Assembly: GCA_963748295.1 (NCBI GenBank)
Contig: CAVVIH010000003.1
Location: 124,001-188,000, forward strand
Source of the DNA: CAVVIH01 sp963748295
GTDB lineage: Bacteria > Acidobacteriota > Vicinamibacteria > Vicinamibacterales > 2-12-FULL-66-21
Length of the DNA stretch: 64,000 nt
Direction: 5' to 3'
In this document: piece by piece, positions 40,231-47,878 of the stretch
Layout: each line of letters opens with the position of its first letter
Numbering within the stretch: position 1 is the first letter of the stretch
Translations under genes and position numbers: made by a program
The notes under the pieces: generated by a model
What the model saw: only the letters and a program-made list of their open reading frames with translations
Databases searched by the model: none
Told to the model about the DNA's origin: nothing

Positions 40231-41379
40231 CTAATACACAGTCTTGAGCGCGAGCTGCAACGTAATCGATCGGGCGAGCCGATCGGCGACAGGATCGTGC
40301 GCGACGCGGAAGCTCGCGCCGATGGTGGCGATGCTCGTCAGCCGCGCCGCGACTTCGAGGGCGCCGCCGTTGCGGCGTTCGTCGAACGGGTTCTCCACCG
40401 ACAGCCGCTCTCCGATCGCCGAGAAGACGAGCCACTCGCGTGCGGCCCAGAAGATATGGCCATAGGTCGCCTGCTGACGGAACGTGCCGGCGACGGTATC
40501 CCGATCGCGGTCGGTGATGTCGTGCTGCGCGAGGATGCCCCAGGCGCCGAAGCCGAGGCGGGCGTGGACGCCGAGCACCTGGCGGCTGCCGTTCCGAGAC
40601 TCGCCGTGCAGCGCGTCGACGCCCACCATCGAATGCCCGTTGCCAAACACATCGAACTCCGCGATCGCGCCTCCGCCCGATTCGGCTTCACCGGAAGGCT
40701 CGTTTCCGCCCGGACCGAAGGCGTACGGGATCACGCGGTGATGCTTGCCTTCCCAGTAAAGCTTGATCTGCGTTGGCGAGTCGTAGAAGCCGAGGCGGTT
40801 CCGCGATCTGAAGAAGAGGCTCGTATCCGGCACGTTGACGCCCACCGGAAGCTGGTCGCGGCCGGCCGCAACCTCCAGACCGGGCCGGATGCGGTACTGG
40901 ACGAGCGCGACGTTCAGAACTGGCGACGACGATTCGATGGCCGGATCGTAGGCGCGGACCGGGCGCGGCGCGTCATCGGTTTCGCCTGTCGCCACGACGT
41001 GAACCGCGAATCCCCTGGGCAGCTGCGTGAAGTTGCGATATTGAAGGCGTGCCCGCACCGATCCTTCAACCGGATCGTGCGCGGACCACGTGCGCTGCAT
41101 GGGCAGGACGAGCCGAAGGTCCTGCGCGATCCTGCGGTTCCAGCTCAGGGTACGGATCACCCGCGTATCGCGCGGCCGGTACTCGCCGCCGCGCAGGCTC
41201 TGCGCCTCGTCTATCGATTTTCCATACGGATTGAGAGGACCGCCGCCCTGCGGCGCGAAGTGGCACGTCGCGCAGCCGGTGTAGCCGAGCCGGATCATCG
41301 TCGGCAGCGCGAGAGCAGCGGGGGCGTGGCCCAGAACGATCGCCGCGACGACGAGAATCAGCTCACACCGGCGGCTCAT
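40231..41379 (-). CDS. outer-membrane-like protein with a single CxxCH haem motif
   Basis: The 382-residue protein has a signal peptide (ELILVVAAIVLGHAPAALA) followed at once by a haem-attachment motif CATCH (Cys36-His40) in IRLGYTGCATCHFAPQGGGP. The remainder alternates amphipathic beta strands (SVRARLQYRNFTQLPRGFAV, VALVQYRIRPGLEVAAGRDQ) and ends with the strand-like SITLQLALKTVY, with a terminal aromatic residue as in outer-membrane barrels. It may be a cytochrome-capped porin or a decaheme-like accessory. Family unknown. The ATG overlaps the YceI stop (ATGA), so the two are co-translated. A haem-binding function rests on one motif. Confidence 0.7.
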   Translation of the reverse strand: MSRRCELILVVAAIVLGHAPAALALPTMIRLGYTGCATCHFAPQGGGPLNPYGKSIDEAQSLRGGEYRPRDTRVIRTLSWNRRIAQDLRLVLPMQRTWSAHDPVEGSVRARLQYRNFTQLPRGFAVHVVATGETDDAPRPVRAYDPAIESSSPVLNVALVQYRIRPGLEVAAGRDQLPVGVNVPDTSLFFRSRNRLGFYDSPTQIKLYWEGKHHRVIPYAFGPGGNEPSGEAESGGGAIAEFDVFGNGHSMVGVDALHGESRNGSRQVLGVHARLGFGAWGILAQHDITDRDRDTVAGTFRQQATYGHIFWAAREWLVFSAIGERLSVENPFDERRNGGALEVAARLTSIATIGASFRVAHDPVADRLARSITLQLALKTVY

Positions 41380-41987
41380 CGTGCCTGCGCCGAGGTTGGC
41401 ACCGTGCCCTTCGCATTCAGCTCCACGTGAATTCTGACGGTGTCCTCGGTGGTGACGCCGAACTGCGACGGCCGCTCGATCCCGTAGCTGCTCAGCGTGA
41501 CGCTGGTGTCGCCGGTGACCTTGAAGCCGTCGCCGTTCCTCGAGACTTTCAACTCGAGCTGAAGGGGACGCGCAGTGCCGCGAATGGACAGGATGCCGGA
41601 CGTGGGACACGTATACGTGCCGGCATTGGGGGCTTGCGAGCACTGCGCGCGGTCGGCTGAGAATCGCACGTCGGGCACCTGCCCGTCAGGCGTCTCGAAG
41701 ATGTACTTGCGCATGTGTTCGTCACGCAGCTTGATTCCGGTCCGAAGCGTCGCGACCGGGACGGTGGCCTCGATGCGCTCGAGGTGAAGCGCGGCGCCCG
41801 CGTCGCGCAGCTGCGTGTTGACGACCAGCGTGGTCGACTTTCCACGCACCGTCGTGGAGAACACGTTCGTGGTGACTTCGAACGAGACCGTGGCCGCGTC
41901 GACCTTGACCGGTACCGCCGGAGCAGGGCTCGACTCCTGCAAGGCGAGCGGCGCGAGGAACACGATGAGGGCGAGCAGCTGGGCCAT
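41376..41987 (-). CDS. YceI family periplasmic lipid-binding-like protein
   Basis: The 203-residue protein has a signal peptide (AQLLALIVFLAPLALQ) and a YceI beta-barrel: VKVDAATVSFEVTTNVFSTT, LRDEHMRKYIFETPDGQVPD and GILSIRGTARPLQLELKVSR. YceI proteins bind long isoprenoid or lipid molecules in the periplasm. There is an additional Cys pair (AQCSQAPNAGTYTCP) that could form a disulfide. I chose the inner ATG at 41987; the longer frame to 42029 lacks support. It is translationally coupled to a haem-motif outer-membrane protein. Confidence 0.83.
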   Translation of the reverse strand: MAQLLALIVFLAPLALQESSPAPAVPVKVDAATVSFEVTTNVFSTTVRGKSTTLVVNTQLRDAGAALHLERIEATVPVATLRTGIKLRDEHMRKYIFETPDGQVPDVRFSADRAQCSQAPNAGTYTCPTSGILSIRGTARPLQLELKVSRNGDGFKVTGDTSVTLSSYGIERPSQFGVTTEDTVRIHVELNAKGTVPTSAQAR

Positions 41988-42238
41988 CAGTTCGTCAGAA
42001 AGGCTTTCTGAGCAAAACGAGGCCCACAACCGCCGGTTCTCCCGCAGGCCGGCGCTGCCGCCGGGGAATCAGGTTCACACAGCGTAAGTGGCGATCTTTA
42101 AGGGACATGCACCGTTAGCCCGAAGCCCGGCGGGCCGGTATCTTTCCCTCGTGACAGGAGTGTGCCGCGCGGCGGAGTTTCAGCTTCCGTGTGCGGCTTT
42201 CGAGGCACGAAACAGAGTGGCCATATAGACTCAGCCTG

Positions 42239-43780
42239 ATGTCCCGCCTCGGACTCTGTGCCGCCATCGGAGTGGGAATCGCCCTGTCCACATCAATCGG
42301 CGTCGCCCGGCAGGAGCCATTCCGCACCGCGACCCGGCTCGTCGAAGTTCACGTCATCGTCACCGATCGGTCGAGAAACCCTGTCGAGGGGCTGAGCCGC
42401 GACGGGTTCGCAATTACTGAAGATGGCGTTCCGCAGACGATCAGCATCTTCGAAGCGAGGGACACGCGTGCGCCGCATCCGGCCGCGCCGGCGCCCGAGG
42501 TTCGCGACGAGCCCGGCGTCAGCGGAGAACGATCCGCGCGAATCCGCGTCTCCAATCACATCCAGGACGCCTCCGCGCGTGTCGTCCTCGTCCTCGATCG
42601 CGTGAACGCCGCATTCGACAGCCAGTGGTTCGCGCGCCGTCACATCGACGCTTACCTCTCGCGGATGGCGAGCGGGAACACCGTCGCGCTCTACGTGCTC
42701 GACGGCAGCGGCATGCGAGTGCTGCACGATTTCAGCTCAGACGGAGCGTCGCTTCGGCGAGCGCTCGACGCCTACCAGGCGCGCGTCACGGGCGTCTACG
42801 ACGCGTCGATGGAACCGCCCGCAGAAACCGGAGCCGATCTCGGTACGGTGTGGATCGTCGATCCGTCGACGGCGGTGTCGGATTTCTTCGGCCGGCAGCG
42901 CTGGCTCCGTACCTTCCGATCACTGCAAACGCTCGCCAGGCATCTGTCAGGGGTTGCGGGCCGGAAGAACGTGGTCTGGGCCTCCGAGGTGTTTCCCATC
43001 CCCGCGGGTCGGGCGGGACAAGATCGGGCCGAGTTCCTGGAAGAGATGCGGAAGACCACGCGTGCGCTGAACGATGCGCAGGCATCGCTGTATCCCGTAG
43101 ACGCGCGCGGCCTGATGGGCGCGATCACCTACTCGCGAGGGCGTGCGAGCTTCACGACATTCGACATGGTCCGCGGCAACATGGAGACGATGGAAGTCGT
43201 TGCCGAGGACACTGGCGGCCGCGCGTTCACGAACACGAACGCGCTGGATGTCTCGATTTCGCGCGCGGTCGACGATTCGCGGCTGTCTTACGTGCTTGGA
43301 TACTACTCGACCGACACGAAGACTGACGGGCGGTACCGAACGATTCGCGTGGAAGTAAAGAGGAAGGGGCTCGCGGTCCGGCACCGCGCCGGATACGTTG
43401 CCGCGGCGCCGGTGCTCGACCGCAAGGCCAGGGACGCCGCACTGCGTGACGCGCTCGAAGGGCCGCTGGCCTCGACGCAGGTGGGTCTCTCGGCGGACCT
43501 CGACTACGACAAGGCGGACTCGACGGTCACGATCAGCCTGCGCTTCGATCCGGGGACGGTTGCGTCGATCCCCGCGTCCGTCGATCTGCTCGTCGCGGAG
43601 ATCGCGCGGACCGGAAAGGGCACGATCATCGAACGCGCCGCGGCGTCGGCGGACGCGCTGCCGCTCGCGCTGACGGTGCGCGTCACGCCTTACCTGCACG
43701 AGCTGCGGATCGTCGCCCGCGATCCTGCGTCCGGCCGCGTCGGGTCGCTGGTGATGCCAGCGCGCCGGTTGATCAATTGA
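42239..43780 (+). CDS. VWFA-related protein of the acidobacterial type
   Basis: The 513-residue protein has a signal peptide (LGLCAAIGVGIALSTSIGVA) and the pattern RLVEVHVIVTDRSRNPVEGL, followed by SRDGFAITEDGVPQTISIFE, which characterises the VWFA-related Acidobacterial family. A von Willebrand factor A-like domain covers about 105-360 (ARVVLVLDRVNAAFDSQWFA, where the metal-ion site is a variant of DxSxS). The C-terminal part has a beta-rich domain with VRHRAGYVAA. It is secreted, function unknown. It lies 250 bases from divergent YceI, and its 3' end is six bases from the convergent ADOP gene. Confidence 0.83.
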   Translation: MSRLGLCAAIGVGIALSTSIGVARQEPFRTATRLVEVHVIVTDRSRNPVEGLSRDGFAITEDGVPQTISIFEARDTRAPHPAAPAPEVRDEPGVSGERSARIRVSNHIQDASARVVLVLDRVNAAFDSQWFARRHIDAYLSRMASGNTVALYVLDGSGMRVLHDFSSDGASLRRALDAYQARVTGVYDASMEPPAETGADLGTVWIVDPSTAVSDFFGRQRWLRTFRSLQTLARHLSGVAGRKNVVWASEVFPIPAGRAGQDRAEFLEEMRKTTRALNDAQASLYPVDARGLMGAITYSRGRASFTTFDMVRGNMETMEVVAEDTGGRAFTNTNALDVSISRAVDDSRLSYVLGYYSTDTKTDGRYRTIRVEVKRKGLAVRHRAGYVAAAPVLDRKARDAALRDALEGPLASTQVGLSADLDYDKADSTVTISLRFDPGTVASIPASVDLLVAEIARTGKGTIIERAAASADALPLALTVRVTPYLHELRIVARDPASGRVGSLVMPARRLIN

Positions 43781-43786
43781 AACAGT

Positions 43787-46417
43787 TCATTCATCCCTCA
43801 GCACCGACGCCGGCTCGATCCGCGCGTTGCGCAGGGCTGGAATCCCGCACGCGACCGCCGCGGCGACCGCGAGCAGGCCGGCGACGGTCGCGATCGCCCC
43901 CGGATCCCGCGGGCTGACGTGAAAGAGCATGGCCGAGAGCCACCGGGTCAGCATGAGCGCGCCCGCGGTGCCCAGCACGATGCCCGTCAGCGCCAGCGTC
44001 AAGCCCTGTGTCATCGTTGCGCCGACCACGTCGGCGACGCGCGCGCCGAGCGCTCTCCGAATCGCCGTTTCGCGCCGGTGCTGGTTGACGTGGTACGCCA
44101 TGACGCCGTAGATGCCGACGACCGACAGCGCCAGCGCGAGCCCGGCGATGAGCGCGAACAGCAGCGTGCGAAGCCGCGGTTCGGTGACCGACATGCGGAG
44201 CCGTTCGGTCATCGTCGCGACGTCCCGCAGCGGCAGCCGCGGATCGAGCGACTTCACGGCCTGTTCGGCCGGCCGCGTGAGCTGCGCGGGATCGCCATCC
44301 GTCTTGAGGACCACGTAGGCGGACTGCGACCACAGGCTCTGCGCGTAAGGTCGGTAGATCGTGAGGTCGGCGCCGCCCCAGACTCCGCGCCCGTAAGGCA
44401 CGTCGGCGGCGACGCCGACAATCGTCGTCCATGGACCCGCGGGGTTCCAGTTGCCGCTCTTGAAACGGCGGCCGAGCGCGTTGCCGTCCGGGTAATGCCG
44501 CCGGACGAACGATTCGTTGACGATCGCGACATCCGGACCGTTGGTCCGATCGTCCCGGCTGAAGTTGCGCCCCGCGATCATCCTGATCCCCATCGTCGAG
44601 AAGTAGTCGAGCGAGATCGCGTTCCACTCCGCTACGCCATCCGCGCCCTGGGATCCGGGCGAGTGTCCTTCGAGTACGTAGTTGTTCGACATCACGAGCC
44701 AGTCCGGTGGCAGCGCGAGCGAGTACGAGATCGACCGCACGCCAGGGATCGCTCCCAGCTTGGTTTCGAGCTGTGTCAGGAAGGCGCCAAGCCGTTCTTC
44801 GGTCGCGTACGGCTCGTCGGGAAGCGAGAGGCGGAAAGAGGCCAGACCTGCAGGTTTGAAACCGGGATCCGTGGCCTGCAGCCGGACGAAGCTCTTGCCG
44901 AGGAGCACGGCGCCGGTGAGGACGGTGACGGTCAGCGCGACTTCCGCAATGACGAGCGCCTGGCGCGTGCGGCCGCGTCCCGCGCCGTCGCTCGCGCTGC
45001 GGCCGCCGTCGCGCAGGAACGTCGCGAGCCGGTGCCACGGCAGACGGAGCGCCGGCAGCATGCCCGCGATGATCCCGGATGCGATGCCACAGAGCACCGC
45101 GAACACCACGACGGTGGTGTCCATCTGAACTTCGTCGATGCGCGGCAGGATCGTTTTCGCCGCGGTGCTGCCGATGCGGTGAATCCCGGCGGCAAGCCAG
45201 ATCCCGAGGAGTCCGCCCAGCGTTCCGAGCAGGGCCGATTCGGCGAGCAGATGTCTCGCGAGGCGGCCGCGGCTGGCGCCGAGCGAGGCGCGAACCGCGA
45301 GCTCCCGGGCGCGCACGGTGCCGCGCGCGAGAAACAGGTTCGTGACGTTGACGATCGCGATCAGCAGCACCAGCGCCATGGCGCCGAGCACGAGCAGCAG
45401 CGTCGGCCTCACGTTGCCGACGATGGTGTCCTTCATCGGCCGGAGGCGGTATTCCCAGTTCGGCTCGACGGCGAACTTCGATTGCAGAGTGGGCCTGATC
45501 TCGGCGGTGAATCGGGCGGCCGCCGCCTCGGCAGACAGGTCCGGTTCGAGACGCACCATGGTCGTCAGATAGAACGGCCCGCGGCGCGTCGGCTGGCGTG
45601 CGAGCGCCTTCAGCCATGCGGCGCCGTCACGCTGCCCGGGCACGTTGAATCGATCCGGCATCACGCCGACGATCGTGTAAGGGTCGCCGTCGAACACGAT
45701 CGCGCGGCCGATGGCGTCGGGGGATGCCTGGTAGCGCTCGCGCCAGAGCTTTTCGCCAATCAGCGCCTCGGGCGCGTTCGGCGTCGGCGAGAAGCCGGCG
45801 CCCAGAATTGGCTGCACCTGCAGGACGTGCGGCAGGCTGGCGGTCATGAACGCGCCGCTCACCAGCTCGGGTCCCGCGGGTGTCTCCATCGCGAACCCGT
45901 CATCCGGGCGGAAATACGCGCCGAAACGCGCCTGGTCCGGCCGCTCGTTCAGCGCTTCGAGATCGGCGGGGGAGAGCGTCGAAGAGAAGTCGGCCCACCA
46001 GATCCGCATGTTGAACAGCCGATCCGAGTCTGGATAGGGGAGTGGTCTGAGGAGGACGGCATTGACCACGCCGAAGACAGCGGTCGTGCCGCCGACGCCG
46101 AGCGCGAGCGAGATCACCACCGCCGCGGTGAAGCCGGGATTGCGCCTGAGCGCGCGCGCCGAAAAGCGGAGATCGGCGGCGGCATCCTCGAAGATGCGTC
46201 CGCTTCGTTCGTCGCCGACCGCTTCGCGCGCGGCGTGCACGCTGCCGCTCCTGATGGCTGCGCGCCGGCGCGCTTCGTCAGGTGAGAGGCCGTCACGGAC
46301 GTGTCGCGCGACCTCGCGCTCGACGTGATCGCGCAGCTCCTGCTGCAGGCTCTCGTCCTCGTGCTGCGGGTGAAGCGTTTCCGTCAGCCGGCGGCGGATA
46401 CCGTGGAGCCACGACAT
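43787..46417 (-). CDS. ADOP-family permease with cytoplasmic prefix, PadR-linked
   Basis: The 876-residue protein starts with a charged prefix (about 1-85: LHPQHEDESLQQELRDHVER, GLSPDEARRRAAIRSGSVHA) of the 'permease prefix' type. Two MacB_PCD-FtsX halves follow, with FtsX segments ELAVRASLGASRGRLARHLL and ETAIRRALGARVADVVGATM. ATG 46417 is used because GGGAGG lies six bases upstream; GTG 46420 would sit too close. A PadR gene lies 21 bases upstream on the same strand. No ATPase is nearby. The 3' end is six bases from the convergent VWFA gene. Confidence 0.88.
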   Translation of the reverse strand: MSWLHGIRRRLTETLHPQHEDESLQQELRDHVEREVARHVRDGLSPDEARRRAAIRSGSVHAAREAVGDERSGRIFEDAAADLRFSARALRRNPGFTAAVVISLALGVGGTTAVFGVVNAVLLRPLPYPDSDRLFNMRIWWADFSSTLSPADLEALNERPDQARFGAYFRPDDGFAMETPAGPELVSGAFMTASLPHVLQVQPILGAGFSPTPNAPEALIGEKLWRERYQASPDAIGRAIVFDGDPYTIVGVMPDRFNVPGQRDGAAWLKALARQPTRRGPFYLTTMVRLEPDLSAEAAAARFTAEIRPTLQSKFAVEPNWEYRLRPMKDTIVGNVRPTLLLVLGAMALVLLIAIVNVTNLFLARGTVRARELAVRASLGASRGRLARHLLAESALLGTLGGLLGIWLAAGIHRIGSTAAKTILPRIDEVQMDTTVVVFAVLCGIASGIIAGMLPALRLPWHRLATFLRDGGRSASDGAGRGRTRQALVIAEVALTVTVLTGAVLLGKSFVRLQATDPGFKPAGLASFRLSLPDEPYATEERLGAFLTQLETKLGAIPGVRSISYSLALPPDWLVMSNNYVLEGHSPGSQGADGVAEWNAISLDYFSTMGIRMIAGRNFSRDDRTNGPDVAIVNESFVRRHYPDGNALGRRFKSGNWNPAGPWTTIVGVAADVPYGRGVWGGADLTIYRPYAQSLWSQSAYVVLKTDGDPAQLTRPAEQAVKSLDPRLPLRDVATMTERLRMSVTEPRLRTLLFALIAGLALALSVVGIYGVMAYHVNQHRRETAIRRALGARVADVVGATMTQGLTLALTGIVLGTAGALMLTRWLSAMLFHVSPRDPGAIATVAGLLAVAAAVACGIPALRNARIEPASVLRDE

Positions 46418-46438
46418 CACTGTCCTCCCTGCCTGGTC

Positions 46439-46774
46439 CTATGAGATCGCGTCGAGGATCCGTTTCACCGCAGACGTCGCCCGCACCCAGGAGTCGCGTT
46501 CCGATTCGAGCCGCTTGCGGCCGGCCGGCGTGAGGCGGTAGTACCTGGCGCGGCGCGCGTTGTCGGTCGTGCGCCACTCGGCGTCCACCCATCCCTTGCG
46601 CGCCAGGCGATGGAGCGCGGGGTAGAGCGTGCCGGTCTGCAGCTGGAACACCCCTCGCGACAGCGTCTCGATGCGGTCCGCCACCCCCCAGCCATGCATC
46701 GGCCCGAGCTCGAGGGCCTTGAGGATCAGCATGTCGAGCGTGCCCTTGACGACTTCGCGTGTCGCGTCAGTCAT
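46439..46774 (-). CDS. PadR family transcriptional regulator
   Basis: The 111-residue protein has the PadR winged helix (GTLDMLILKALELGPMHGWG, LQTGTLYPALHRLARKGWVD, ARYYRLTPAGRKRLESERD). The GTLYPALHRL segment is the family hallmark. It is followed 21 bases later by an ADOP permease, with which it probably forms a transcription unit. A good sigma-70-type promoter lies just upstream (46786-46814), with the near-palindrome GTATGCAT in the spacer as a likely operator. Confidence 0.92.
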   Translation of the reverse strand: MTDATREVVKGTLDMLILKALELGPMHGWGVADRIETLSRGVFQLQTGTLYPALHRLARKGWVDAEWRTTDNARRARYYRLTPAGRKRLESERDSWVRATSAVKRILDAIS

Positions 46775-46785
46775 GTGTGGACGCT

Positions 46786-46814
46786 ACTGTAGAATGCATA
46801 CGGTAAGGTGTCAA
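46786..46814 (-). promoter_or_regulatory. promoter of the PadR-ADOP unit
   Basis: A consensus TTGACA (46814-46809) and TACAGT (46791-46786) lie 17 bases apart on the minus strand, directly upstream of the PadR ATG. The spacer holds a dyad around ATGCAT. Confidence 0.65.
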
Positions 46815-46815
46815 G

Positions 46816-46857
46816 AGCAGCTATCAGCTGTTAGCTATCAGCTGTCAGCTGTCTCGA
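46816..46857. repeat. AGCTGNN heptamer array overlapping the hxlR 3' end
   Basis: About five words AGCT(A/G)TC in 7-bp steps. The HxlR reading frame runs into it, and its last codons (RQLTADS and stop) are made of array words, so the repeat now supplies the C-terminus. Confidence 0.75.
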
Positions 46858-47187
46858 ACTCGAGTCGACCGACTTATCCGCCCACGTCGAGATCGCTTCG
46901 ATGGCGCCGGCCAGTGCGCGGCCCTTTTTCGTCAGCGCATACTCGACGCGCACGGGCGTTTCCGGGATGACGGTGCGTTCGACGATGCCCTCGGCTTCGA
47001 GCTCCTGGAGCCGATCGCTGAGCATGCGGTCGGTGATGTCGGGGATGGCGTCGCGAAGGGTGGCGAACCGGCACTTGGTCTTCAGCAGCACGAAGATGAT
47101 CGCGCCGGTCCAGCGGCGGCCGATCAGCTCGCTGGCGCGATGGAACCGGGCACAGAGCTCCGGGGGGTGGGTTCGCGCATCCGCCAT
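46831..47187 (-). CDS. HxlR family winged-helix regulator
   Basis: The 118-residue protein matches HxlR/MarR-like regulators: CARFHRASELIGRRWTGAII, LRDAIPDITDRMLSDRLQEL, GIVERTVIPETPVRVEYALT. The N-terminal Cys in ELCARF occupies the place of the redox-sensitive Cys in some HxlR proteins. It is divergent from a DoxX-family gene, an arrangement typical for HxlR control of DoxX-like membrane proteins. The shared AT-rich spacer holds a direct repeat. The C-terminal SRQLTADS derives from repeat DNA. ATG 47187 is preferred over TTG 47190. Confidence 0.87.
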   Translation of the reverse strand: MADARTHPPELCARFHRASELIGRRWTGAIIFVLLKTKCRFATLRDAIPDITDRMLSDRLQELEAEGIVERTVIPETPVRVEYALTKKGRALAGAIEAISTWADKSVDSSSRQLTADS

Positions 47188-47221
47188 CAACCAATGATAG
47201 CGCAGGCCTGTACTTCTAGCA

Positions 47222-47260
47222 AGTAACTACTTTACATATAGTAACTATATATAATATAGT
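47222..47260. promoter_or_regulatory. hxlR-doxX operator/promoter region
   Basis: AGTAACTA occurs at 47222-47229 and again at 47240-47247, an 18-bp direct repeat that could bind an HxlR dimer. A TATAAT at 47250-47255 may be the -10 of the DoxX gene. The sequence is very AT-rich compared with its surroundings. Confidence 0.5.
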
Positions 47261-47313
47261 TTCATCAACGCGGCGGGGGATTGGACACGCCGCTGCAGCT
47301 GGAGGTTGTGCTC

Positions 47314-47817
47314 ATGGACGCAGGATTGTTGCTGGCGCGAGTGGTCTTTGGAACGCTGATGGCGGCCCACGGGTCGCAGAAACTGTTCGGGTGGTTCGGC
47401 GGCTACGGACTCACCGGAACGGCGGGCTTCTTCGAAACGCTCGGCTTCCGCCCGGGACGGCTCTTTGCATTTGCCGCCGCGGCGACCGAGATCGCGAGCG
47501 GGCTGCTGCTCGCGCTGGGTCTGCTGCAGCCGGTCGCGGCCGCGCTGATGCTGGCGGTGATGATCGTTGCGGCAGCCAGCGTGCATTGGCAGCACGGGGT
47601 GTTTGCGGCGACGAACGGGATCGAGGTGCCGCTGCTCTATGGCGTCATCGCCGCGGCGCTCGCGCTGACCGGTCCGGGCGCATATTCGCTCGACCGCGCG
47701 TTCGGCGTCGATGCGCTCTGGACGCCGGCCGTCACCGTGACGCTGCTGGCGCTCGGCGTGCTCGGCGGCCTGGCCAACCTGACGCTGAGGCGGGCCGCGC
47801 AGACCGCGACCGCCTGA
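47314..47817 (+). CDS. DoxX family membrane protein
   Basis: The 167-residue protein has four transmembrane helices of the DoxX/SURF4 type: LLLARVVFGTLMAAHGSQKL, FAFAAAATEIASGLLLALGL, VAAALMLAVMIVAAASVHW and TPAVTVTLLALGVLGGLANL. The signature HGSQKLFGWFGG is intact. DoxX proteins take part in redox or sulfur metabolism and stress responses, often under HxlR control. GGAGG lies nine bases before the ATG at 47314, which decides against the upstream ATG. Confidence 0.9.
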   Translation: MDAGLLLARVVFGTLMAAHGSQKLFGWFGGYGLTGTAGFFETLGFRPGRLFAFAAAATEIASGLLLALGLLQPVAAALMLAVMIVAAASVHWQHGVFAATNGIEVPLLYGVIAAALALTGPGAYSLDRAFGVDALWTPAVTVTLLALGVLGGLANLTLRRAAQTATA

Positions 47818-47878
47818 ACCAACGCTCTGCGCGCCGGCGAACCTCGACGCAAGTAGGTCCGATGAATCAGAATGACGG

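Noticed and set aside
40380..41643. Long N-terminal extension of the haem-motif protein to 41643
   Set aside because: The extension lies over the YceI coding sequence. The ATG at 41379 overlapping the YceI stop fits a coupled operon and places a signal peptide at the N-terminus.
42115..42327. 70-codon minus-strand frame between yceI and the VWFA gene
   Set aside because: No ribosome site, overlaps the VWFA signal peptide, and has an Arg-rich shadow-like composition.
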